NCBI RefSeq assembly: GCF_014851565.1
Contig: NZ_JACVAA010000004.1
Coordinates: 558,001 to 622,000 of the forward strand
Origin: Pseudomonas sp. PDM15
GTDB taxonomy: Bacteria > Pseudomonadota > Gammaproteobacteria > Pseudomonadales > Pseudomonadaceae
Length of the DNA: 64,000 nucleotides
Direction of reading: 5' to 3'
In this document: one piece after another, positions 26,610-35,805 of the stretch
Layout of the letters: the number at the start of each line of letters is the position of its first letter
Numbering within the stretch: the stretch's first letter is position 1
Translations under genes and position numbers: made by a program
The notes under the pieces: model-generated
Databases searched by the model: none
What the model saw: the letters and a program-made list of their open reading frames with translations, nothing else
What the model was told of the DNA's origin: nothing

Positions 26610-28415
26610 ATGCCTGAGTACAAGGCCCCCTTGCGTGATATCCGCTTCGTTCGCGACGAACTGCTCGGCTACGAAGCGCACTATCAGAGCCTGCCTGGCT
26701 GCCAAGACGCCACCCCGGACATGGTTAGCGCCATTCTGGAAGAAGGCGCCAAGTTCTGTGAGCAAGTCATCGCTCCGCTGAACCGAGTTGGTGACCTCGA
26801 GGGCTGCACCTGGTCCGAGTCCGGTGTGAAGACCCCGACCGGCTTCAAGGAAGCCTACCAGCAGTTCGTCGAAGGCGGCTGGCCGAGCCTGGCGCACAAC
26901 GTTGACCACGGCGGCCAAGGCCTGCCGGAGTCCCTGGGCCTGGCCCTGAGCGAGATGGTCGGCGAAGCCAACTGGTCCTGGGGCATGTACCCCGGCCTGT
27001 CCCACGGCGCGATGAACACCATCGAAGCCCACGGCACCGACGAGCAGAAGCACACCTACCTGACCAAGCTGGTATCCGGCGAGTGGACCGGCACCATGTG
27101 CCTGACCGAGCCGCACTGCGGTACCGACCTGGGCATGCTGCGCACCAAGGCCGAGCCTCAGGCTGACGGTTCCTACAAAGTGTCCGGCACCAAGATCTTC
27201 ATCTCCGCCGGCGAACACGACATGGTCGATAACATCGTCCACATCGTGCTGGCCCGCCTGCCCGACGCCCCGCAAGGCACCAAGGGCATCTCCCTGTTCA
27301 TCGTGCCGAAGTTCAACGTGAACGCCGATGGCAGCGTTGGTTCGCGTAACGCCGTTTCCTGTGGCTCCCTGGAGCACAAGATGGGCATCCACGGCAACGC
27401 CACCTGCGTGATGAACTTCGACGGCGCCACCGGCTACCTGATCGGCCCGGCCAACAAAGGCCTGAACTGCATGTTCACCTTCATGAACACTGCTCGCCTG
27501 GGTACTGCTCTGCAGGGCCTGGCTCACGCCGAAATCGCCTTCCAGGGTGGCATCAAGTACGCCCGCGAGCGTCTGCAGATGCGCTCCCTGACCGGCCCGA
27601 AAGCTCCGGACAAGGCTGCCGACCCGATCATCGTCCACCCGGACGTGCGTCGCATGCTGCTGACCATGAAGGCCTTCGCCGAAGGCAACCGCGCGATGGT
27701 GTACTTCACCGCCAAGCAGGTCGACATCGTCAAGTACAGCCAGAACGAAGAAGAGAAGAAAGCCGCCGACGCGATGCTGGCCTTCCTGACTCCGATCGCC
27801 AAGGCCTTCATGACCGAAGTCGGCTTCGAAGCCGCCAACCACGGCGTGCAGATCTACGGTGGCCACGGCTTCATCGCCGAGTGGGGCATGGAGCAGAACG
27901 TACGCGACAGCCGCATCTCCTGCCTGTACGAAGGCACCACCGGTGTTCAGGCTCTCGACCTGCTCGGCCGTAAAGTGCTGATGACCCAAGGCGAAGCCCT
28001 GAAAGGCTTCACCAAGATCGTGCACAAGTTCTGCCAAGCCAACGAAGGCAATGAGGCCATCAAAGGCCTGGTCGCACCGCTGGCCCAGCTGAACAAGGAA
28101 TGGGGCGACCTGACCATGAAAGTGGGCATGGCCGCGATGAAAGACCGCGAAGAAGTCGGTGCCGCCTCGGTGGACTACCTGATGTACTCCGGTTACGCCT
28201 GCCTGGCCTACTTCTGGGCCGACATGGCGCGCCTGGCTGCCGAGAAGATCGCTGCCGGCACCGAGGACGAAGCCTTCTACAAGGCCAAGCTGCAGACCGC
28301 GCGCTTCTACTTCGAGCGCATCCTGCCGCGTACCCGTACTCACGTCGCCACCATGCTGTCCGGCGCCAGCAACCTGATGGAAATGGACGAAGAGCACTTC
28401 GCTCTGGGCTACTAA
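26610..28415 (+). CDS. Acyl-CoA dehydrogenase (FadE-type, with C-terminal extension domain)
   Basis: The 601-residue flavoenzyme catalyses the first step of fatty-acid beta-oxidation. Conserved segments are [14 protein letters not shown] (FAD/substrate site), [12 protein letters not shown] and [14 protein letters not shown]. The extra C-terminal region (about 470-600) corresponds to the AcylCoADH_C-type domain of the large Pseudomonas enzymes. The N-terminus [14 protein letters not shown] is shared with the paralogue at 30-31.8 kb. A strong promoter with a PsrA-type operator precedes it, so long-chain acyl-CoA induction is likely. A terminator follows. Confidence 0.93.
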   Translation: MPEYKAPLRDIRFVRDELLGYEAHYQSLPGCQDATPDMVSAILEEGAKFCEQVIAPLNRVGDLEGCTWSESGVKTPTGFKEAYQQFVEGGWPSLAHNVDHGGQGLPESLGLALSEMVGEANWSWGMYPGLSHGAMNTIEAHGTDEQKHTYLTKLVSGEWTGTMCLTEPHCGTDLGMLRTKAEPQADGSYKVSGTKIFISAGEHDMVDNIVHIVLARLPDAPQGTKGISLFIVPKFNVNADGSVGSRNAVSCGSLEHKMGIHGNATCVMNFDGATGYLIGPANKGLNCMFTFMNTARLGTALQGLAHAEIAFQGGIKYARERLQMRSLTGPKAPDKAADPIIVHPDVRRMLLTMKAFAEGNRAMVYFTAKQVDIVKYSQNEEEKKAADAMLAFLTPIAKAFMTEVGFEAANHGVQIYGGHGFIAEWGMEQNVRDSRISCLYEGTTGVQALDLLGRKVLMTQGEALKGFTKIVHKFCQANEGNEAIKGLVAPLAQLNKEWGDLTMKVGMAAMKDREEVGAASVDYLMYSGYACLAYFWADMARLAAEKIAAGTEDEAFYKAKLQTARFYFERILPRTRTHVATMLSGASNLMEMDEEHFALGY

Positions 28416-28438
28416 GTCCGCTCCGACCTCAGGTCAGA

Positions 28439-28470
28439 AAAGCCGCGGCCCTCGGGTCGCGGTTTTTTTT
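28439..28470 (+). terminator. Rho-independent terminator after the first acyl-CoA dehydrogenase
   Basis: A GC hairpin (arms AGCCGCGGCC and GGGTCGCGG with minor mismatch) is followed by eight T. Confidence 0.85.
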
Positions 28471-28580
28471 GCCTGGAAAAAGGCGAGTCGACAGAATGCG
28501 AACGATTGCCGCTGCCCTTTGCTCGCGATACAGGCAAAATGCCGCGTCCCGCTCCTGCTTTGCGGGCTGGAGAATCTGAA

Positions 28581-29873
28581 GTGTCGCGTCTTGCCGCCTA
28601 CCGCCCCGATCATCTGCTGACCGCGCTGCCGCTGCTGGTCGCCGGGCTGCTGGTCGCGCGCATGGGCGAACTCAACGAGTTCTTCCTCTCGCTGTTCAAT
28701 GTGCTGCCGACCCTGCTCCTGCTGCTCGGTGGTGCCTTCTGCGTGGTCTACGGTCGCCAGCGCGAGTTGTCGTTGCTGGTGGTGGTCTACCTCGGCTATT
28801 TCCTGCTGGACACCCAGACTGATCACTTCCGCGAGCACGGCAAGGTGCGCGAAGACGCGGCGCTGATGTTCCACCTGTGCAGCCTGCTGCTGCCGCTGCT
28901 GTATGGCCTGTACGGCGCGTGGCGCGAGCGCAGCCACCTGCTGCAGGACATGGTCGCCCGTGCCGCCGTGCTGCTGGCCCTCGGCGGCACCGCCCTGGCC
29001 CTGGCACGGCGCTTCCCCCAGGGCCTGCAGGCCTGGCTGGCGGAGATCCACTGGCCGCTCTGGCATGGCCAGTGGATGAGCCTGATCCAGCTGTCCTACC
29101 CGCTGTTCCTGATTGCTGGTGTGCTGCTGCTGGTGCAGTACCTGCGCCAGCCTCGTCCGCTGCATGCCGCGGTGCTGCTGGGCTTGTTAGGCCTGCTGTG
29201 GATGCTGCCCAACACCTTCATCCTGCCGCACGCACTGCAGGTGATGAGCAGCCTGGTGATGCTGATGCTGGTCGCCGCGGTGGTTCACGAGGCCTACCAG
29301 ATGGCCTACCGCGACGAGCTCACCGGCCTGCCCGGGCGGCGCGCGCTGAACGATCGCCTGGGGCGTCTGGGGCGCAGCTATGTGATCGCCATGGCCGACG
29401 TCGACCACTTCAAGAAATTCAACGACACCCATGGCCACGACGTCGGCGACCAGGTGCTGCGCCTGGTTGCCAGCCAGCTGCGCAAGGTGGGTGGCGGTGG
29501 CAAGGCCTATCGCTACGGTGGCGAGGAGTTCACCCTGGTGTTCCCCGGCAAGTCCATCGAGGACTGCCGCCAGCACCTGGAGGCCGTGCGTCTGGCGGTG
29601 GAGAACTACCCGCTGCAGCTGCGCGACAAGCAGCAGCGGCCGAAGGACAACAAGGAAGGCCGCCAGCGCCGACGCGCGAGTGGCGCGGCCAGCGTGTCGG
29701 TGACCATCAGCATCGGCGTGGCCGAGCGGGAGCTGCAGCAGCGTACGGCCGACGAGGTGATCCGCTGCGCCGACAAGGCCCTGTACGCGGCCAAGAGGGC
29801 CGGGCGCAACTGCGTGGTCGCCCAAGGCGAGAATCGCCGCGGCGCGGTGCGGGTCAAGACCGCGACCGAGTGA
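28581..29873 (+). CDS. Membrane-bound diguanylate cyclase (GGDEF protein)
   Basis: About 430 residues. Some seven hydrophobic segments occupy the first 250 residues, followed by a GGDEF domain. The active loop reads YRYGGEEF, the catalytically competent GGEEF form, with MADVDHFKKFNDTHGHDVGD as the metal/substrate region. An insertion rich in Lys/Arg (RDKQQRPKDNKEGRQRRR) lies in the C-terminal part. No RxxD inhibitory site is seen at the usual position. The GTG at 28581 is preferred (GGAG nine bases upstream); ATG 28539 or an earlier start at 28506 is possible. It should make cyclic di-GMP. Confidence 0.88.
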   Translation: MSRLAAYRPDHLLTALPLLVAGLLVARMGELNEFFLSLFNVLPTLLLLLGGAFCVVYGRQRELSLLVVVYLGYFLLDTQTDHFREHGKVREDAALMFHLCSLLLPLLYGLYGAWRERSHLLQDMVARAAVLLALGGTALALARRFPQGLQAWLAEIHWPLWHGQWMSLIQLSYPLFLIAGVLLLVQYLRQPRPLHAAVLLGLLGLLWMLPNTFILPHALQVMSSLVMLMLVAAVVHEAYQMAYRDELTGLPGRRALNDRLGRLGRSYVIAMADVDHFKKFNDTHGHDVGDQVLRLVASQLRKVGGGGKAYRYGGEEFTLVFPGKSIEDCRQHLEAVRLAVENYPLQLRDKQQRPKDNKEGRQRRRASGAASVSVTISIGVAERELQQRTADEVIRCADKALYAAKRAGRNCVVAQGENRRGAVRVKTATE

Positions 29874-29997
29874 GCAAGCTGGCGTGACCCATGGTTCACA
29901 ACTAGAACCTATGTCCTAAATTGGTGTTCAGATAGACTCCGGAGCATGTTGGATCGGCCGGATCGTCGGCCGTTTCGTTGCTCCCGAGGATCGCACC

Positions 29998-31776
29998 ATG
30001 GCCGATTACAAAGCTCCCCTGCGCGACATGCGCTTCGTTCTCAATGAAGTCTTCGAAGTCTCCAAGCTTTGGGCCCAGCTGCCCGGTCTGGCCGAAGTGG
30101 TCGACGAAGACACCGCTGCCGCGATCCTCGAAGAAGCCGGCAAGGTCACCGGTGGCGTGATCGCCCCGCTGAACCGCAGCGGCGACGAAGAAGGCTGCTC
30201 CTGGACCAACGGCGTGGTGAAAACCCCGGCCGGCTTCCCCGAGGCCTACCAGACCTACGCCGAAGGCGGCTGGGTCGGTGTCGGTGGCGCGCCGGAGTTC
30301 GGCGGCATGGGCATGCCGAAAGTGATCGGCGCCCAGGTCGAGGAAATGGTCAACTCTGCCAACCTGTCCTTCGGCCTGTACCCGATGCTGACCGCCGGTG
30401 CCTGCCTGTCGATCCTCAACCACGCCAGCGAAGAGCTGAAGCAGCAGTACCTGCCGAACATGTACGCCGGCGTCTGGGCTGGCTCCATGTGCCTGACCGA
30501 GCCGCACGCCGGTACCGACCTGGGCATCATCCGCACCAAGGCCGAACCGCAGGCCGACGGCAGCTACAAGATTTCCGGCACCAAGATCTTTATCACCGGT
30601 GGCGAGCACGATCTGACCGAGAACATCGTCCACCTGGTTCTGGCCAAGTTGCCGGACGCCCCGGCCGGTCCGAAAGGCATCTCGCTGTTCCTAGTGCCCA
30701 AGGTCATGGTCAATGCCGACGGTTCGCTGGGTGAGAAGAACTCGCTGTCCTGCGGCTCGATCGAGCACAAGATGGGCATCAAGGCCTCGGCCACCTGCGT
30801 GATGAACTTCGACGGCGCCACCGGCTGGATCGTCGACGAGCCGAACAAGGGCCTCAACGCCATGTTCACCATGATGAACTACGAGCGCCTGGGCGTCGGC
30901 ATCCAGGGCCTGGCTCTGGGCGAGCGTTCCTACCAGAGCGCGATCGAGTACGCCCGTGACCGTATCCAGAGCCGCGCGCCGACCGGCCCGGTGAACAAGG
31001 ACAAGGCTGCCGACCCGATCATCGTGCATCCGGACGTGCGTCGCATGCTGCTGACCATGAAGGCGCTGAACGAGGGCGGCCGCGCCTTCTCCAGCTACGT
31101 CGCCATGCAGCTGGACACCGCCAAGTACAGCGAAGACAAGGACACCCGCAAGCGCGCTGAAGAACTGGTCGCCCTGCTGACCCCGGTGGCCAAGGCTTTC
31201 CTCACCGACATGGGCCTGGAAACCACCATCCATGGCCAGCAGATCTTCGGCGGCCACGGCTTCGTCCGTGAGTGGGGCCAGGAGCAGCTGATCCGCGACT
31301 GCCGCATCACCCAGATCTACGAAGGCACCAACGGCATCCAGTCGCTGGACCTGATGGGCCGCAAGATCGTCGGCAGCGGCGGCAGCTTCTACAAGCACTT
31401 CAGCGATGAAGTGAAGGCCTTCATCGGCAGCGCCGATGCCTCGCTGGCCGAATTCACCGAGCCGCTGAAGGCCGCCATCGCCAACCTCGACGAGCTGACC
31501 GCCTGGGTCATCGCGCAGGCCAAGACCAATCCGAACGAGATCGGCGCCGCGTCCGTCGAGTACTTGCAGGTGTTCGGCTACACCGCCTACGCCTACGTCT
31601 GGGCGCTGATGGCTCGTGCCGCACTGGCCAAGCAGGGCGACGACGAGTTCTACGTGAGCAAGCTGGGCACCGCGCGCTTCTTCTTCGCCCGCCTGCTGCC
31701 GCGTATCCACTCGCTGACCGCTTCGGTCAAGGCCGGTAGCGAGTCGCTGTACCTGCTGGACGCCGCTCAGTTCTGA
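29998..31776 (+). CDS. Acyl-CoA dehydrogenase (FadE-type, paralogue)
   Basis: The 592-residue flavoenzyme is closely related to the protein at 26.6 kb, with the same motifs (MCLTEPHAGTDLGI, GTKIFITGGEHD, FGGHGFVREWGQEQ) and the same C-terminal extension. The N-terminus is MADYKAPLRDMRFVL. The two probably differ in chain-length preference. No PsrA-type palindrome was found in the roughly 110 bases upstream, so regulation appears to differ from the first copy. A strong terminator follows 17 bases after the stop. Confidence 0.93.
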   Translation: MADYKAPLRDMRFVLNEVFEVSKLWAQLPGLAEVVDEDTAAAILEEAGKVTGGVIAPLNRSGDEEGCSWTNGVVKTPAGFPEAYQTYAEGGWVGVGGAPEFGGMGMPKVIGAQVEEMVNSANLSFGLYPMLTAGACLSILNHASEELKQQYLPNMYAGVWAGSMCLTEPHAGTDLGIIRTKAEPQADGSYKISGTKIFITGGEHDLTENIVHLVLAKLPDAPAGPKGISLFLVPKVMVNADGSLGEKNSLSCGSIEHKMGIKASATCVMNFDGATGWIVDEPNKGLNAMFTMMNYERLGVGIQGLALGERSYQSAIEYARDRIQSRAPTGPVNKDKAADPIIVHPDVRRMLLTMKALNEGGRAFSSYVAMQLDTAKYSEDKDTRKRAEELVALLTPVAKAFLTDMGLETTIHGQQIFGGHGFVREWGQEQLIRDCRITQIYEGTNGIQSLDLMGRKIVGSGGSFYKHFSDEVKAFIGSADASLAEFTEPLKAAIANLDELTAWVIAQAKTNPNEIGAASVEYLQVFGYTAYAYVWALMARAALAKQGDDEFYVSKLGTARFFFARLLPRIHSLTASVKAGSESLYLLDAAQF

Positions 31777-31794
31777 GTCGGTTGAGTTACTGAA

Positions 31795-31821
31795 AGAGCC
31801 CCGCTTCGGCGGGGCTTTTTT
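31795..31821 (+). terminator. Rho-independent terminator after the second acyl-CoA dehydrogenase
   Basis: Perfect arms AGCCCCGC / GCGGGGCT around a TTCG tetraloop, followed by a T tract. Confidence 0.9.
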
Positions 31822-32196
31822 ATGGCTGTGATGGGCATGGTGGATATGCCAGGCAAGCGATTGAAGACTGCACTGCCGACGGCGTGGGTATCGCCCCGGT
31901 AGGGTGGATGACGCTCTGCTCATCCACCAATGGCTTCAGTCGGTGGATCGCCACCCGGTGGAACGGTAAAGCGCGATCCACCCTAGGTTGCTGGCGAGCT
32001 CCTCGTCTCGATTCTTGCCTGCGTGTCTCGGGCGGAGCTCTTTGTACCTAGAGAAACGTGAGCAAGCGAAGCGTTGTGTCTGTGCACCAGTTGGCCAACG
32101 TCTTCAGGTAGTGACCCCGCTGCGCCGATATACTCGGCCGTCCTCGGTCAGGCGTACGGGGAAGGGACTTCGCCTCAACGGCTCGGGAATTACTGC
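31822..32196. other. Intergenic region with a dispersed repeat
   Basis: Between the terminator and the DUF2339 gene. It contains repeat copy B (31898-31986). No reading frame with start signals and no tRNA was seen. The promoter of the DUF2339-DUF3999 pair should lie in its last 150 bases. Confidence 0.5.
31898..31986. repeat. Dispersed GTAGGGTGGAT-type repeat, copy B
   Basis: It starts GGTAGGGTGGATGA and its first hairpin closes with TCATCCACC (to 31928). A second GGTGGAT / ATCCACC pair follows and it ends ATCCACCCTAGG. It is related to the copies at 21.8 kb and 45.8 kb. Confidence 0.7.
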
Positions 32197-35100
32197 ATGC
32201 AATGGATCTTCATGCTGGTCGGCCTGGTGCTCGGTGCACTGGCCGGTGAATCGATAACCTCGGCCTTGCTGGGCGGCTTGCTGGGGTTGGGCCTGGGCCA
32301 GGCGTTGCGCCTGCAACAGCTGGCGGCGGATAACGCGCGGCTGCGCAAGGAGCTGAAAGGCTTCGCCGAGCGCTTCGAGCATGGCACCACGGCGCTATAC
32401 GAGCGCCTGGTCAAGCTGGAGAGCGCGCCGCCTGGCGCGGCTGCCACGCCGCTGGCGGAACAGCCCGTACCTGCAGAGCCGGTTGCCGCTGCGCCGCTGC
32501 CTGAGGCAGCACCGATGGCCGCATCCGAATCCGAGTCTGAATCTTCCGAGCTGGTCTGGGAGCTGCCGGAGCAGCTCAGTCCCGAGCCCCAAGTGGGCGC
32601 GGAGGCTTCGCGTTCCGCGCCAGCGTCGATCACGCCCTTGCCGCATCTGCCGCCGCGCCCCGGCGAGCCGCGTCGCCCGGCTGCGCCCCGCGAGCCGTCA
32701 CCGATCGAGCGTGGCTTTGCCCTGGCCAAGGCCTGGCTGCTGGGTGGCAACACCGTGCTGCGAGTCGGCGTGGTGCTGCTGTTCCTCGGCCTGGCCTTCC
32801 TCCTGCGCTACGCCACCGAGGGCATGGTGGTGCCGGTGGAGCTGCGCTATGCCGGCGTGGCGGCCAGTGCCATCGCTCTGCTCGGGCTGGGCTGGTGGCT
32901 GCGCCGACGCAACCCCAACTACGGCCTGATGCTGCAGGGCACCGGCATCGCCGTGCTGTACCTGACGGTGTTCGCCGCCATGCGTCTGCACCCGCTGCTC
33001 GACCCCAAGCTGGCCCTCGGCCTGCTGGTGCTGGTCACGGCCTTCTCGGCCATCCTCGCCGTGGCACAGAACGCCCTGGGCCTGGCGGTGGCGGCGGCGC
33101 TCGGCGGCTTCGCCGCACCGATCCTCACCTCCACCGGCAGCGGCAACCATGTGGCGCTGTTCTCCTACTTCATCCTGCTCAACGCCGGCATCTTCGCCAT
33201 CGCCTGGTTCAAGGCCTGGCGCCTGCTCAACCTGGTCGGCTTCGTCGGCACCTTCGGCATCGGCTTCGCCTGGGGCATTCGCTCCTACACCCCGGAGCTG
33301 CTGTGGAGCACCGAGCCGTTCCTGGTGCTGTTCTTCCTGATGTACGTGGCCATCGGCCTGCTGTTCGCCCGGCGCAAGCTGCGCGAGGCCGAAGGTGCTC
33401 CAGAAGGACGTGATGAGCAGCTGCGCTGGGCCCGTGGGCGCGCCGACTATGTCGATGGCACCGTGCTGTTCGGCCCGCCACTGGTGGGCTTCGGCCTACA
33501 GTACGCCATCGTCCAGCACCTCGAATTCGCCGCCGCCTTCAGTGCCCTCGGCCTGGGTCTGTTCTATATGGTCCTGGCGCGCCTGCTACGCGGGCGCAAC
33601 GTATTGCTGCTGATGGAGACCTGCCTGGCGCTGGGCGTGGTGTTTGCCACCCTGGCTATCCCGCTGGGCCTGGACGCGCGCTGGACCTCCGCCGCCTGGG
33701 CTGTGGAGGGCGCCGGCATCTACTGGCTGGGCCTGCGCCAAGCGCGGCCGCTGGCGCGCAGCTTCGCCTTGTTCCTGCAGTTCGCGGCGGCGCTGGCCTT
33801 CCTCGGCGGGATCGATTTCTCCATCCCCAGCGACACGGTGCTCGACGGCGCGCCGCTGGGCGCGCTGATGCTCGGGGTGGCGCTGCTGTTCAGCTTCTGG
33901 CAACTGCGCCAGGCGCCGGCTGACGTCAGCCGGACCTGGGAGCGCCGCGGTCTGCCGCTGCTGGCCGCGGTCGGTCTGGGCTTCCTCTATCTGATCGCCC
34001 CGCTGTGCCTGGGCCCGGAAGGCACGGCCATTTCCTGGGCGCTGGCCGGCCTGGCGATCCTGTTCGCCGGCCTGCGCCTGCAGTCGCGTACCTTCCTGTT
34101 CAGCGCATTCGCCATCCAGTTGCTCGGTGGCGTGCTGTTCCTCGCGCGGCTGCGCGGCGCCGATGCGGATGGCGCGGGCGTGCTCGACTCCGGCTGGCGC
34201 GGTCTGATGGTCTGCTCACTGATCGGCCTGGCGCTGGTGGCCGGCATGCTGATCGCGGTGCGCGACAAGCTGGTCAGTGAGGACCGCGGCCTAATGCGCG
34301 GGCTGTCGCTGGTGATGCTGGTCGGCCTGCTGTTCGTCAACCTGGCGGTGCTGTTCGTGTTGCCCTGGCAGAGTGCCTCGGCGGTGTGGGCCGGTACGGG
34401 CCTGCTGATCATCTGGCTCAGCTTGCGTCTGCAGCTGCGCGCCAGCTTCCTGTTCGGCCTGTTGCTGCAGGTGGTCGGCGGTATTGCTTTCCTCGCCGCC
34501 AGCCCGTTGCTGCTCGGCTATCTGCCCAGCGAGGGATTGCGTCCGCTGGTGCATGCCGGCTTCTGGGCACCACTGGTGCTGGCCCTGGCCGCACAGGTCG
34601 GTGCCTGGCGCTTGCGCCATGTGCTGTTGCGCCAGCAGGCGGGCAACCTGGGCAGCCTGAGCCTGCAGCGCCTGTCGCAGCTATTGCTGGCCTGGGGCGC
34701 CGCCTGGTGGGCGCTGGCCCTGAGCAGCGAGGTACTGCGCTTCGTCGCCGTCGAGCTGCAGGGCGCCACGCTGCTGGCCCTGGCTGCGCTCAGCGTGGCG
34801 CTGTGGAGCTGGCTGGCCGCGCGCCTGCGCTGGCGGTCGCTGGCACTGCTGTGCAGCCTGCTGGTGCCGGCCGGCCTGGTGATCCTGCTGCACCTGGGTG
34901 AACGCACCTACCATCCGGCGGCAGGTTTCGGCTGGCTTGGCTGGGGCCTGCTGTTCGCCGTGCACCTGTTGTCACTCAAGCGCCTGGCCGATTTGTTGCC
35001 AGCCGGCGTGCGCAGCGCTGCCCATGTGCTGGGCTGCTGGCTGATTCTCGGTGTACTGGCCTTGGAGCTGCGCTACCTGCTGATGCTGCTGGCCGAGCAC

Positions 35101-35805
35101 TACGACGCCTGGCGTTGGCTGGGCTGGGCCGTGTTGCCGAGCGCCTTCCTCCTGGCCATGGCCGCCCCGCGTGCCTGGCCCTGGCCGGTAGCAGCCTACC
35201 CGCGCGAATACCGGGTACTGGCCGCGGCGCCGCTGGCGATGCTGATGCTCGGCTGGCTGTGGCTGGCCAACATCGCCAGTGACGGCAGCGCCGATCCGCT
35301 GCCCTACCTGCCGCTGCTCAATCCGCTGGAGCTGGGCATGCTGCTTGTGCTGCTGGCGATCTACGCCTGGCTGCGTGCGGGTCTGCCGCAGCTGGGGCTG
35401 GCGGCGCACAGCGAGCGCATCGCGCAGGTAGTCGCCGGCGCCACGCTGTTCGTCGTGCTCACCGCCACGGTGTTCCGCGCTGCTCACCACTGGGGCGGGG
35501 TGCCGTACGAGCTGGATATGCTGCTCGACTCGATGCTGGTACAGGCAGGCCTGTCCATCGTCTGGACCCTGATCGCCTTGCCGCTGATGATCGTCGGCCA
35601 CCTGCGTGCCCGGCGCGAGCTGTGGCTGCTGGGCGCGGCGCTGATCGCCGTGGTGGTGGCCAAGTTGTTCTTCGTCGAACTGGGCAACCGCGGTGGCCTG
35701 GAGCGCATCATTTCCTTTATCGGCGTCGGCGTACTGTTGCTGGTGGTCGGTTACTTCGCCCCACTACCGCCACGCAAACCCGAATCTGCACAGGTGAACG
35801 CATGA
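32197..35805 (+). CDS. DUF2339 polytopic membrane protein
   Basis: About 1202 residues. An N-terminal anchor is followed by a coiled-coil and Pro/Ala/Glu-rich linker (about 30-165), then some 25-30 hydrophobic spans to the end, the DUF2339 architecture. The start at 32197 gives MQWIFMLVGLVLGALAG, a good membrane anchor; an earlier in-frame start would add a low-quality extension. It is an inner-membrane protein of unknown function. It overlaps the DUF3999 gene by four bases (ATGA), and the pair lies next to estA. Confidence 0.85.
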   Translation: MQWIFMLVGLVLGALAGESITSALLGGLLGLGLGQALRLQQLAADNARLRKELKGFAERFEHGTTALYERLVKLESAPPGAAATPLAEQPVPAEPVAAAPLPEAAPMAASESESESSELVWELPEQLSPEPQVGAEASRSAPASITPLPHLPPRPGEPRRPAAPREPSPIERGFALAKAWLLGGNTVLRVGVVLLFLGLAFLLRYATEGMVVPVELRYAGVAASAIALLGLGWWLRRRNPNYGLMLQGTGIAVLYLTVFAAMRLHPLLDPKLALGLLVLVTAFSAILAVAQNALGLAVAAALGGFAAPILTSTGSGNHVALFSYFILLNAGIFAIAWFKAWRLLNLVGFVGTFGIGFAWGIRSYTPELLWSTEPFLVLFFLMYVAIGLLFARRKLREAEGAPEGRDEQLRWARGRADYVDGTVLFGPPLVGFGLQYAIVQHLEFAAAFSALGLGLFYMVLARLLRGRNVLLLMETCLALGVVFATLAIPLGLDARWTSAAWAVEGAGIYWLGLRQARPLARSFALFLQFAAALAFLGGIDFSIPSDTVLDGAPLGALMLGVALLFSFWQLRQAPADVSRTWERRGLPLLAAVGLGFLYLIAPLCLGPEGTAISWALAGLAILFAGLRLQSRTFLFSAFAIQLLGGVLFLARLRGADADGAGVLDSGWRGLMVCSLIGLALVAGMLIAVRDKLVSEDRGLMRGLSLVMLVGLLFVNLAVLFVLPWQSASAVWAGTGLLIIWLSLRLQLRASFLFGLLLQVVGGIAFLAASPLLLGYLPSEGLRPLVHAGFWAPLVLALAAQVGAWRLRHVLLRQQAGNLGSLSLQRLSQLLLAWGAAWWALALSSEVLRFVAVELQGATLLALAALSVALWSWLAARLRWRSLALLCSLLVPAGLVILLHLGERTYHPAAGFGWLGWGLLFAVHLLSLKRLADLLPAGVRSAAHVLGCWLILGVLALELRYLLMLLAEHYDAWRWLGWAVLPSAFLLAMAAPRAWPWPVAAYPREYRVLAAAPLAMLMLGWLWLANIASDGSADPLPYLPLLNPLELGMLLVLLAIYAWLRAGLPQLGLAAHSERIAQVVAGATLFVVLTATVFRAAHHWGGVPYELDMLLDSMLVQAGLSIVWTLIALPLMIVGHLRARRELWLLGAALIAVVVAKLFFVELGNRGGLERIISFIGVGVLLLVVGYFAPLPPRKPESAQVNA

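Noticed and set aside
26580..28397. A minus-strand frame of 605 codons opposite the first acyl-CoA dehydrogenase
   Set aside because: Antisense shadow; the composition is typical of reverse-strand reading of a GC-rich gene and there is no ribosome-binding site or family motif.
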